Below are positions 22,540 through 33,800 of a stretch of DNA of 64,000 nt, piece by piece. The stretch spans positions 191,001-255,000 of the forward strand of contig CANJKZ010001241.1 of NCBI GenBank assembly GCA_947471745.1. Direction: 5' to 3'. The translations under genes and the position numbers were made by a program. The notes beneath the pieces are model-generated. The model did not search any database. It was not told the DNA's origin and saw nothing but the letters and a program-made list of their open reading frames with translations. This DNA is from Closterium sp. Naga37s-1. Taxonomy: Eukaryota; Streptophyta; Zygnematophyceae; Desmidiales; Closteriaceae. Position 1 is the first letter of the stretch. Every line of letters begins with the position of its first letter.

Positions 22540-24102
22540 CAGCCATGCAGCGAAACGAGTCGTCCAACCAGTCGGTCGGGCTCCCTTTCGCGCCAACACT
22601 TTGGCAGCTTTGCGGAGTGGAGCGCATCACCACCACGCCTCGCTTCTCCCACAGCCCAACCTTTCCCCCGCTTCCCGCGCAGGCTCATCACATCCACGGC
22701 TCTCAAAAGCCTTTTTCAAGGGTTTGCTGACGTGGTACAACGTGTTCCCGACTGACTCCCATTTGACCGTTCCACTCGTCCCAAGGGATTTTGGTTTCAT
22801 CACAGTCGGCCAGATATTTCGTACTTGCCCATTACTGATGAACCCGCCTCTCACTCACTCACGTGCTCTTCGCGTTCCCCACTCATTGCTTCGTCGTGAG
22901 CTAATCGGTTTCGCCGCTGCCTCTAGCACCGGCCGTAAGTCGGACGTCGAACGGACAGAAGCGCGTCGCTGCCTTGTGGGACGTCACTGCCTTGTGGGGC
23001 GTCACTGCCTCGTGGGGCGGAGCAGAACGAGTTTCTTCGTGACGTGAGGGTCGCCTTCCATCGTCATGAATCATGGCGGACGCGACCGCCCGAGGAGGTG
23101 AGGCATCGCTTCCTTTCTTTCCTCACAACATGCACTCGCAGCATGCACGCGCAGTAGTACTATCATGCGTCGCACAGCAACACGCCGTGCACTGCGTCGC
23201 ACAGCAACACGCCGTGTACTATCATGCGTCGCCAGCGCTTTAGTCGAATCGCTGTGCAACGGTTCCCCACCCCGCAGCGGTAGCTCGTCGCTGTCAACCT
23301 CCGCGTCTCGTCGTGCGCCATGCGGGACGCGACCTCGCCGTCTAGAGAATGAACTGGTTGGACGGTTAGAATGAACTGGTTGGACGGTTAGAATGAACTG
23401 GTTGGACGGTTAGAATGAACTGGTTGGACGGTTAGAATTGTCGACATTGTCAACCGCCGCCGCACGGGTCAAGTCACATTCGGTACAACGTCGAGACACA
23501 TTTGGGTACAAATTTTATGTTACCACGCACTCTCAGCTCACCATCACTCCGAGCCACGCGCGCATAGACTTTCTGCGGAATTTCTCCGCCCACCGTGTCG
23601 CTATTGTAGCCCGATTCCACAGCTACACTCGCTGCTGCCTCGCCTGCACGTCGGATGGCCGTCCAGCTGTCTGCCAGCTGTCAGCTTGTCAACGTGGCTC
23701 TTTCGATGCCTCGAGTAAGAGCGTCCCTAGGCGTCATCACTCACGGCGTCACTACTCGCGGCGCCATCACCTTTGCTCCTCTGCCGCGTGCCCTTCGCAG
23801 GTCCCCGCGCCAGCAGCCTGGGGGGAGGCAGCCCGAGGGGAGGCAGCCCGAGGGGAGGCAGCCCGTGCGGAGGCAGCTCGAGGGGAGGCAGCCCGAGGGG
23901 AGGCAGGCCGGGGGGAGGCAGGCCGGGGGAGGGCGGGCCGGGGGGAGGCGGGCTGCAGCGGGTAGCGGAGGAGCGGTGCAAGCGGGCGACGGCGGTGAGC
24001 GGGCGAGGGAGGAGCGCGAGGTGCTGCTGCTGGTGACGAGCGCCGAGTCCAACATGCAGCTCGTCCTCGCCGAGATCTCCTCGCGCTCCCGCCTCGCTCC
24101 CG
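22540..24102 (+). repeat. Segment R1, paralogue of R2
   Basis: Homologous along its length to 39741-41544, starting at CGAGTCGTCCAACCAGTC and ending where the 19-bp array begins. Internal minisatellites differ in copy number between the copies. R1 has about three GTCACTGCCTTGTGGG units (22965-23025), about three ATGCGTCGCACAGCAACACG-type units (23163-23240), four 22-bp GAATGAACTGGTTGGACGGT units (23346-23437) and about nine 15-bp GGGGAGGCAGCCCGA units (23820-23955). R2 has many more of the first two and none of the repeated third. Confidence 0.85.
23706..24102 (+). CDS. Possible first exon in R1, function unknown
   Basis: A frame beginning MPRVRASLGVITHG contains about nine pentapeptides of GGRQP/GGRQA type, encoded by the 15-bp repeat. 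It then reads EEREVLLLVTSAESN and LVLAEISSRSRLAPG. It stops being sensible exactly at GGTGAGAGC, where the array begins with a donor-like GTGAGA. R2 (41142-41544) keeps the same frame through the pentapeptides and tail, with substitutions such as AESNMQ to TKSNIE, and ends in the same phase (one base into a codon). Frame conservation across paralogues favours coding. Against it, the frame upstream of MPRVR is shifted by one base in R2, and I recognise no domain. It could equally be a decayed pseudogene pair. The start is a guess. Confidence 0.35.
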
Positions 24103-27100
24103 GTGAGAGCAGGTGCTTGTGGTGAGAGCAGGTGCTTGTGGTGAGAGCAGGTGCTTGTGGTGAGAGCAGGTGCTTGTGGTGAGAGCAGGTGCTTGTGGTG
24201 AGAGCAGGTGCTTGTGGTGAGAGCAGGTGCTTGTGGTGAGAGCAGGTGCTTGTGGTGAGAGCAGGTGCTTGTGGTGAGAGCAGGTGCTTGTGGTGAGAGC
24301 AGGTGCTTGTGGTGAGAGCAGGTGCTTGTGGTGAGAGCAGGTGCTTGTGGTGAGAGCAGGTGCTTGTGGTGAGAGCAGGTGCTTGTGGTGAGAGCAGGTG
24401 CTTGTGGTGAGAGCAGGTGCTTGTGGTGAGAGCAGGTGCTTGTGGTGAGAGCAGGTGCTTGTGGTGAGAGCAGGTGCTTGTGGTGAGAGCAGGTGCTTGT
24501 GGTGAGAGCAGGTGCTTGTGGTGAGAGCAGGTGCTTGTGGTGAGAGCAGGTGCTTGTGGTGAGAGCAGGTGCTTGTGGTGAGAGCAGGTGCTTGTGGTGA
24601 GAGCAGGTGCTTGTGGTGAGAGCAGGTGCTTGTGGTGAGAGCAGGTGCTTGTGGTGAGAGCAGGTGCTTGTGGTGAGAGCAGGTGCTTGTGGTGAGAGCA
24701 GGTGCTTGTGGTGAGAGCAGGTGCTTGTGGTGAGAGCAGGTGCTTGTGGTGAGAGCAGGTGCTTGTGGTGAGAGCAGGTGCTTGTGGTGAGAGCAGGTGC
24801 TTGTGGTGAGAGCAGGTGCTTGTGGTGAGAGCAGGTGCTTGTGGTGAGAGCAGGTGCTTGTGGTGAGAGCAGGTGCTTGTGGTGAGAGCAGGTGCTTGTG
24901 GTGAGAGCAGGTGCTTGTGGTGAGAGCAGGTGCTTGTGGTGAGAGCAGGTGCTTGTGGTGAGAGCAGGTGCTTGTGGTGAGAGCAGGTGCTTGTGGTGAG
25001 AGCAGGTGCTTGTGGTGAGAGCAGGTGCTTGTGGTGAGAGCAGGTGCTTGTGGTGAGAGCAGGTGCTTGTGGTGAGAGCAGGTGCTTGTGGTGAGAGCAG
25101 GTGCTTGTGGTGAGAGCAGGTGCTTGTGGTGAGAGCAGGTGCTTGTGGTGAGAGCAGGTGCTTGTGGTGAGAGCAGGTGCTTGTGGTGAGAGCAGGTGCT
25201 TGTGGTGAGAGCAGGTGCTTGTGGTGAGAGCAGGTGCTTGTGGTGAGAGCAGGTGCTTGTGGTGAGAGCAGGTGCTTGTGGTGAGAGCAGGTGCTTGTGG
25301 TGAGAGCAGGTGCTTGTGGTGAGAGCAGGTGCTTGTGGTGAGAGCAGGTGCTTGTGGTGAGAGCAGGTGCTTGTGGTGAGAGCAGGTGCTTGTGGTGAGA
25401 GCAGGTGCTTGTGGTGAGAGCAGGTGCTTGTGCTTGTGGTGAGAGCAGGTGCTTGTGGTGAGAGCAGGTGCTGGTGGTGAGAGCAGGTGCTTGTGGTGAG
25501 AGCAGGTGCTTGTGGTGAGAGCAGGTGCTGGTGATGGTGAGAGCAGGTGCTTGTGGTGGTGAGAGCAGGTGCTTGTGGTGAGAGCAGGTGCTGGTGGTTT
25601 TGAGAGCAGGTGCTGGTGGTGAGAGCAGGTGCTTGTGGTGAGAGCAGGTGCTTGTGGTGAGAGCAGGTGCTGGTGGTGGTGAGAGCAGGTGCTTGTGGTG
25701 GTGAGAGCAGGTGCTTGTGGTGAGAGCAGGTGCTGGTGGTTTTGAGAGCAGGTGCTGGTGGTGAGTGCAGGTGCTTGTGGTGAGAGCAGGTGCTTGTGGT
25801 GAGAGCAGGTGCTGGTGGTGGTGAGAGCAGGTGCTTGTGGTGGTGAGAGCAGGTGCTTGTGGTGAGAGCAGGTGCTGGTGGTTTTGAGAGCAGGTGCTGG
25901 TGGTTTTGAGAGCAGGTGCTGGTGGTGAGAGCAGGTGCTTGTGGTGGTGAGAGCAGGTGCTTGTGGTGAGAGCAGGTGCTGGTGGTTTTGAGAGCAGGTG
26001 CTGGTGGTGAGAGCAGGTGCTTGTGGTGAGAGCAGGTGCTTGTGGTGAGAGCAGGTGCTGGTGGTGGTGAGAGCAGGTGCTTGTGGTGGTGAGAGCAGGT
26101 GCTTGTGGTGAGAGCAGGTGCTTGTGGTGAGAGCAGGTGCTGGTGGTTTTGAGAGCAGGTGCTGGTGGTGAGAGCAGGTGCTTGTGGTGAGAGCAGGTGC
26201 TTGTGGTGAGAGCAGGTGGTGGTGGTGGTGAGAGCAGGTGCTTGTGGTGGTGAGAGCAGGTGCTTGTGGTGAGAGCAGGTGCTGGTGGTTTTGAGAGCAG
26301 GTGCTGGTGGTGAGAGCAGGTGCTTGTGGTGAGAGCAGGTGCTTGTGGTGAGAGCAGGTGCTGGTGGTGGTGAGAGCAGGTGCTTGTGGTGGTGAGAGCA
26401 GGTGCTTGTGGTGAGAGCAGGTGCTTGTGGTGAGAGCAGGTGCTTGTGGTGAGAGCAGGTGCTGGTGGTGAGAGCAGGTGCTTGTGGTGAGAGCAGGTGC
26501 TTGTGGTGAGAGCAGGTGCTGGTGATGGTGAGAGCAGGTGCTTGTGGTGGTGAGAGCAGGTGCTTGTGGTGAGAGCAGGTGCTGGTGGTTTTGAGAGCAG
26601 GTGCTGGTGGTGAGAGCAGGTGCTTGTGGTGAGAGCAGGTGCTTGTGGTGAGAGCAGGTGCTGGTGGTGGTGAGAGCAGGTGCTTGTGGTGGTGAGAGCA
26701 GGTGCTTGTGGTGAGAGCAGGTGCTGGTGGTTTTGAGAGCAGGTGCTGGTGGTGAGAGCAGGTGCTTGTGGTGAGAGCAGGTGCTTGTGGTGAGAGCAGG
26801 TGCTGGTGGTGGTGAGAGCAGGTGCTTGTGGTGGTGAGAGCAGGTGCTTGTGGTGAGAGCAGGTGCTGGTGGTTTTGAGAGCAGGTGCTGGTGGTTTTGA
26901 GAGCAGGTGCTGGTGGTGAGAGCAGGTGCTTGTGGTGGTGAGAGCAGGTGCTTGTGGTGAGAGCAGGTGCTGGTGGTTTTGAGAGCAGGTGCTGGTGGTG
27001 AGAGCAGGTGCTTGTGGTGAGAGCAGGTGCTTGTGGTGAGAGCAGGTGCTGGTGGTGGTGAGAGCAGGTGCTTGTGGTGGTGAGAGCAGGTGCTTGTGGT

Positions 27101-30100
27101 GAGAGCAGGTGCTTGTGGTGAGAGCAGGTGCTGGTGGTTTTGAGAGCAGGTGCTGGTGGTGAGAGCAGGTGCTTGTGGTGAGAGCAGGTGCTTGTGGTGA
27201 GAGCAGGTGGTGGTGGTGGTGAGAGCAGGTGCTTGTGGTGGTGAGAGCAGGTGCTTGTGGTGAGAGCAGGTGCTGGTGGTTTTGAGAGCAGGTGCTGGTG
27301 GTGAGAGCAGGTGCTTGTGGTGAGAGCAGGTGCTTGTGGTGAGAGCAGGTGCTGGTGGTGGTGAGAGCAGGTGCTTGTGGTGGTGAGAGCAGGTGCTTGT
27401 GGTGAGAGCAGGTGCTTGTGGTGAGAGCAGGTGCTTGTGGTGAGAGCAGGTGCTGGTGGTGGTGAGAGCAGGTGCTTGTGGTGGTGAGAGCAGGTGCTTG
27501 TGGTGGTGAGAGCAGGTGCTTGTGGTGAGAGCAGGTGCTTGTGGTGAGAGCAGGTGCTTGTGGTGAGAGCAGGTGCTTGTGGTGAGAGCAGGTGCTGGTG
27601 GTGAGAGCAGGTGCTTGTGGTGAGAGCAGGTGCTTGTGGTGAGAGCAGGTGCTGGTGGTTTTGAGAGCAGGTGCTGGTGGTGAGAGCAGGTGCTTGTGGT
27701 GAGAGCAGGTGCTTGTGGTGAGAGCAGGTGCTGGTGGTGGTGAGAGCAGGTGCTTGTGGTGGTAAGAGCAGGTGCTTGTGGTGAGAGCAGGTGCTGGTGG
27801 TTTTGAGAGCAGGTGCTGGTGGTGAGAGCAGGTGCTGGTGGTTTTGAGAGCAGGTGCTGGTGGTGAGAGCAGGTGCTTGTGGTGAGAGCAGGTGCTTGTG
27901 GTGAGAGCAGGTGCTGGTGGTGGTGAGAGCAGGTGCTTGTGGTGGTGAGAGCAGGTGCTTGTGGTGAGAGCAGGTGCTTGTGGTGAGAGCAGGTGCTTGT
28001 GGTGAGAGCAGGTGCTGGTGGTGGTGAGAGCAGGTGCTGGTGGTGGTGAGAGCAGGTGCTTGTGGTGGTGAGAGCAGGTGCTTGTGGTGAGAGCAGGTGC
28101 TTGTGGTGAGAGCAGGTGCTTGTGGTGAGAGCAGATGCTGGTGGTGAGAGCAGGTGCTGGTGGTGAGAGCAGGTGCTTGTGGTGGGAGCAGGTGCTTATG
28201 GTGGTGAGAGCACGTGCTTGTGGTGAGAGCAGGTGCTTGTGGTGAGAGCAGGTGCTTGTGGTGAGAGCAGGTGCTTGTGGTGAGAGCAGGTGCTTGTGGT
28301 GAGAGCAGGTGCTTGTGGTGAGAGCAGGTGCTGGTGGTGGTGAGAGCAGGTGCTTGTGGTGGTGAGAGCAGGTGCTTGTGGTGAGAGCAGGTTCTGGTGG
28401 TTTTGAGAGCAGGTGCTGGTGGTGAGAGCAGGTGCTTGTGGTGAGAGCAGGTGCTTGTGGTGAGAGCAGGTGCTGGTGGTGGTGAGAGCAGGTGCTTGTG
28501 GTGGTGAGAGCAGGTGCTTGTGGTGAGAGCAGGTGCTTGTGGTGAGAGCAGGTGCTTGTGGTGAGAGCAGGTGCTGGTGGTGGTGAGAGCAGGTGCTTGT
28601 GGTGGTGAGAGCAGGTGCTTGTGGTGAGAGCAGGTGCTTGTGGTGAGAGCAGGTGCTTGTGGTGAGAGCAGATGCTGGTGGTGAGAGCAGGTGCTGGTGG
28701 TGAGAGCAGGTGCTTGTGGTGAGAGCAGGTGCTTGTGGTGAGAGCAGGTGCTGGTGGTGGTGAGAGCAGGTGCTTGTGGTGGTGAGAGCAGGTGCTTGTG
28801 GTGAGAGCAGGTGCTGGTGGTTTTGAGAGCAGGTGCTGGTGGTGAGAGCAGGTGCTTGTGGTGGTGAGAGCAGGTGCTTGTGGTGAGAGCAGGTGCTGGT
28901 GGTTTTGAGAGCAGGTGCTGGTGGTGAGAGCAGGTGCTTGTGGTGAGAGCAGGTGCTTGTGGTGAGAGCAGATGCTGGTGGTGAGAGCAGGTGCTGGTGG
29001 TGAGAGCAGGTGCTTGTGGTGAGAGCAGGTGCTTGTGGTGAGAGCAGGTGCTGGTGGTGGTGAGAGCAGGTGCTTGTGGTGGTGAGAGCAGGTGCTTGTG
29101 GTGAGAGCAGGTGCTGGTGGTTTTGAGAGCAGGTGCTGGTGGTGAGAGCAGGTGCTTGTGGTGGTGAGAGCAGGTGCTTGTGGTGAGAGCAGGTGCTGGT
29201 GGTTTTGAGAGCAGGTGCTGGTGGTGAGAGCAGGTGCTTGTGGTGAGAGCAGGTGCTTGTGGTGAGAGCAGGTGCTGGTGGTGGTGAGAGCAGGTGCTTG
29301 TGGTGGTGAGAGCAGGTGCTTGTGGTGAGAGCAGGTGCTTGTGGTGAGAGCAGGTGCTGGTGGTTTTGAGAGCAGGTGCTGGTGGTGAGAGCAGGTGCTT
29401 GTGGTGAGAGCAGGTGCTTGTGATGAGAGCAGGTGGTGGTGGTGGTGAGAGCAGGTGCTTGTGGTGGTGAGAGCAGGTGCTTGTGGTGAGAGCAGGTGCT
29501 GGTGGTTTTGAGAGCAGGTGCTGGTGGTGAGAGCAGGTGCTTGTGGTGAGAGCAGGTGCTTGTGGTGAGAGCAGGTGCTGGTGGTGGTGAGAGCAGGTGC
29601 TTGTGGTGGTGAGAGCAGGTGCTTGTGGTGAGAGCAGGTGCTTGTGGTGAGAGCAGGTGCTTGTGGTGAGAGCAGGTGCTGGTGGTGGTGAGAGCAGGTG
29701 CTGGTGGTGGTGAGAGCAGGTGCTTGTGGTGGTGAGAGCAGGTGCTTGTGGTGAGAGCAGGTGCTTGTGGTGAGAGCAGGTGCTTGTGGTGAGAGCAGAT
29801 GCTGGTGGTGAGAGCAGGTGCTGGTGGTGAGAGCAGGTGCTTGTGGTGGGAGCAGGTGCTTATGGTGGTGAGAGCACGTGCTTGTGGTGAGAGCAGGTGC
29901 TTGTGGTGAGAGCAGGTGCTTGTGGTGAGAGCAGGTGCTTGTGGTGAGAGCAGGTGCTTGTGGTGAGAGCAGGTGCTTGTGGTGAGAGCAGGTGCTGGTG
30001 GTGGTGAGAGCAGGTGCTTGTGGTGGTGAGAGCAGGTGCTTGTGGTGAGAGCAGGTTCTGGTGGTTTTGAGAGCAGGTGCTGGTGGTGAGAGCAGGTGCT

Positions 30101-30819
30101 TGTGGTGAGAGCAGGTGCTTGTGGTGAGAGCAGGTGCTGGTGGTGGTGAGAGCAGGTGCTTGTGGTGGTGAGAGCAGGTGCTTGTGGTGAGAGCAGGTGC
30201 TTGTGGTGAGAGCAGGTGCTTGTGGTGAGAGCAGGTGCTGGTGGTGGTGAGAGCAGGTGCTTGTGGTGGTGAGAGCAGGTGCTTGTGGTGAGAGCAGGTG
30301 CTTGTGGTGAGAGCAGGTGCTTGTGGTGAGAGCAGATGCTGGTGGTGAGAGCAGGTGCTGGTGGTGAGAGCAGGTGCTTGTGGTGGGAGCAGGTGCTTGT
30401 GGTGGTGAGAGCACGTGCTTGTGGTGAGAGCAGGTGCTGGTGGTGGTGAGAGCACGTGCTTGTGGTGAGAGCAGGTGCTGGTGGTGGTGAGAGCAGGTGC
30501 TGGTGGTGAGAGCAGGTGCTTGTGGTGAGAGCAGGTGCTTGTGGTGAGAGCAGGTGCTTGTGGTGAGAGCAGGTGCTTGTGGTGAGAGCAGGTGCTGGTG
30601 GTGAGAGCAGGTGCTTGTGGTGAGAGCAGGTGCTTGTGGTGAGAGCAGGTGCTGGTGGCTTTGAGAGCAGGTGCTGGTGGTGAGAGCAGGTGCTTGTGGT
30701 GAGAGCAGGTGCTTGTGGTGAGAGCAGGTGCTTGTGGTGAGAGCAGGTGCTTGTGGTGGTGAGAGCAGGTGCTTGTGGTGAGAGCAGGTGCTGGTGGTTT
30801 TGAGAGCAGGTGCTCACAG
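24103..30819 (+). repeat. Giant 19-bp minisatellite, right block
   Basis: About 6.7 kb of TGGTGAGAGCAGGTGCTTG units, the same satellite as 1-11699 in the opposite orientation. 24103-25425 is about 70 nearly perfect 19-mers. From 25430 to 30819 it is a mosaic of 19- and 22-bp variants. A unique CTTGTGCTTGTGG junction at 25428 mirrors the CACAAGCACAAGCAC junction near 6565, and GTGAGTGCAGG (about 25762) mirrors CTGCACTCACC (about 6230). Parts of the two blocks are therefore true inverted duplicates. Within the block, CTTATGG recurs at 28195 and 29859 and GGTTCTGG at 28391 and 30055, an offset of 1664 bp. The block passes directly into copia-A gag. In this sense strand every frame meets TGA frequently. 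Confidence 0.97.
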
Positions 30820-33800
30820 TGGGCCACACGCGATGCTGCTGCACGTCTTGCTGTGCGTCGCCACCTGCCTACCTCTGAGCGTGCGCACTTTAGCCAGTAC
30901 AAGAGTGCTCACACCTTGTACGACGCTGTAGTTGCGCGCTACTCCTCCCCTGCCACTGCTGCACTGAGCCGCCTCATGCTACCGTACCTCTTCCCTGACC
31001 TTGCTGCCTTTCCCACAGTCGCTAACCTCATTACGCACCTCCGCACTAGTGACACTCGCTACCGCGCTGCGCTTCCTGCTGAATTCTGCGCCAAGAACCC
31101 CCCCCCCATGTACATCACCCTCTACTACATAGTCACCCGGCTCCCTGACTCCCTTCGCGTAGTCAGGGACCACTTCCTCTCAGTTTGCCCCACCACTCTC
31201 ACCGTTAACCTCCTCGAGAAGGCCCTCCTAGCAGCAGAGAAGAGCATAGTCGCTGTAGGAGCCTCTCGTGGTGACCCTCGCACCCCCGTCTTTGAGGGGT
31301 GTTCCCCCTCCCCCCTTTTGCCCTCTGTTGCCTCTGCTGCTGCGGCCGACCTCGTTGGTTTCGAGTCGGTCGGCGCTGCGTCTGCCCCGAGCGGGAGACG
31401 CCGCACCGGCAAGGGCAAGGGGGGCAAGGGTGCTGGAGGGGCTGGCGGGGGTGGCGGAGGTGGCGGTGGCGGCAGTGGAGGGGGTGGGGGTGGTGGTGGG
31501 AGTGGTGGCGGGGGTGGAGGTGTCGGTGGCGGCAGTGGAGGCGGAGGCGGCGGCGGCGGTGGCGGTGGGAGCGGAGGTGGCGGAGGTGGCGGCGGTGGAG
31601 GAGGCGGCGGCGGAGGAGGTGGAGCTGGTCGGGGTGGCGCTGCGCAGAGGGTCGGCTCCGGTGGTGGTCAGCGCCAGCAGCAGCAGCAGCAGCGGCAGCA
31701 GCGCACTCGTGACATCCCCCCCCCTCAGCAGCTCCGTGAGTGGTACGCTGCACGCCAGCGGGGTGGGGGTACTGGTCCGTGCACCTACGTCCTACGCACC
31801 GGCGACCGCGCGGGTGAGCAGTGCGGGGGTGCGCACTCCACCCAGCGCTGCTTTGGCCGCCTGACGGACGCTTGGTGTCACCAGTTCCCTGAGGCCACTG
31901 AGATCCCCCGCTGGGGCGAGCTGTCTAGGGCGGGTGTAGCTGTCTTTGACCTTGACTTTGATGCTATTCTTGCTGCCATGTATGCTGTGACTATTAGTGA
32001 TGAGGGTGACTGTTACCGGTGTTTTCCGCCCGACCCGGGCATTGAGACTGCTGCTCTAGGTACTGGTGAGGCTGCTGCTCTAGGTGCTAGCGAGGCTGCT
32101 GCTCTAGGTGCTCGTGCGTCTGCTCCCTCAGGTGCTGGTGAGTCTGCTCTCTCAGGTACTGCGTCGGCTTCGGCCTCCCACACCTTCACCCTTGACTCGG
32201 GGGCTTCTCGCTCCTTCTTTCGAGACCGCACCACACTCACGCCGCTTGGCCGGCCAGTTGCAGTCTCTCTGGCAGACCCCTCTGGGGGTCCTGTCCTTGC
32301 TCACTTCTCCACTGTCCTCCCGTGTCCGGCGGCCCCCTCTGGCACCCTGTCTGGTCTTTACCTCCCCTCGTTCTCTACGAACTTGGTGAGTGGTGCTGAC
32401 CTACAGGATGCGGGGGTTCACCAGTTCACTACTGCGAGTCAGCGGGTGACCCACTGCACGGACGCTCGGACAGGCCGACACCTGGCCACGTTTACACGTC
32501 GGCCGGGGTCGAGCCTGTACACACTGACCACTGCGTCTCCTCCAGTCACTGCGTCTGGTCAGGTAGCTGCGTCGGGTCAGGTGTTTGCTGCAGCGTCCAG
32601 GTCTGGTCCTGAGTCTGCCCCCTGTTCGTGTCGCCTCCTGTCGCACGAGACTCTCCTCTGGCACCACCGCCTTGGTCACCCCTCCCTGCTTCGTCTCCGA
32701 GGCATGGCCTCCCGTGTCCTTGTCTCTGGTCTTCCCCGGTCCCTCCCTCCCCTTCCTCCGGGGCCCGGCCTTACCTGCGTCCCTTGTGTCGAGGGGCGGC
32801 AGCGGGCTGCCCCTCACTCCTCCCAGTTTCCTCCGACAGAGGCCCCGCTGCAGACGCTTCACATGGACGTGTGGGGCCCGGCCCGCGTCCGTGGACAGGG
32901 TCACGAGCGCTACTTCCTGCTGGTGGTTGACGACTACTCACGTTACACCACAGTCTTCCCCTTGCGCAGCAAGGGTGATGTCACTGAGGTGTTGATCGAC
33001 TGGATCCGCGCAGCTCGTCTCCAACTCAGGCAGAGCTTCGGCTCGGACTTTCCTGTTCTGTGTCTGCACTCTGACAGAGGTGGAGAGTTCTCCTCTGGCC
33101 TTCTGCGAGCCTACTGTCGTGCACGAGGCATCCGCCAGACCTTCACACTTCCGGACTCTCCACAGCAAAATGGGATTGCTGAGCGCCGCATTGGCATGGT
33201 CATGGACGTCGCCCGTACGTCCATGATGCATGCGGCTGCCCCCCATTTTCTGTGGCCGTTTGCGGTTCGGTACGCGGCGCATCAGATCAACCTTCACCCC
33301 AGGGTCTCCATGCCGGAGACCTCCCCAACTTTGCTGTGGACGGGGAAGGTTGGCGATGCGTCTGCGTTCCGTGTCTGGGGATCTCGGGCGTTTGTCCGCG
33401 ACTTGTCTGCGGACAAGCTGTCCCCTCGTGCTGCTCCTTGCGTCTTCCTTGGCTTCCCCCCTGACGCGCCAGGGTGGCAGTTCTACCACCCCACCTCTCG
33501 CCGTGTTCTGTCCTCCCAGGACGTCACGTTTGACGAGTCGGTCCCCTACTACCGCCTCTTCCCCTACCGCACTCCGTCCCTCCCCCCGCCACCGCTCTTC
33601 CTTGTGCCAGGCCCCCCCCCGGTAGACCCCCTCCCCCCTCAGGGTCCTGCCCCTTCAGGTGTGTCCCAGGTAGACGCCGTCGAGCCTGTCGAGGTTACTG
33701 GTGACTCTGGTGCTGCTGAGGGTGCTGAGCCTGGGGGTGCTGACTCTGGGGGTGCTGAGCGTGTGGGTGCTACGCCTGGGGGTGCTGAGCCTGAGGGTGC

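Noticed and set aside
1..30819. CRISPR array
   Set aside because: Units are directly adjacent with no unique spacers, and the context is eukaryotic.
23727..30902. Minus-strand ORF of 2391 codons over the right array
   Set aside because: Same repeat effect. It runs antisense to the copia-A gag and the R1 exon candidate.
31205..31864. ORFs on both strands over the polyglycine part of copia-A gag
   Set aside because: Shadows of the real gag-pol frame, as are the many short ORFs inside copia-1, copia-2 and copia-A pol.
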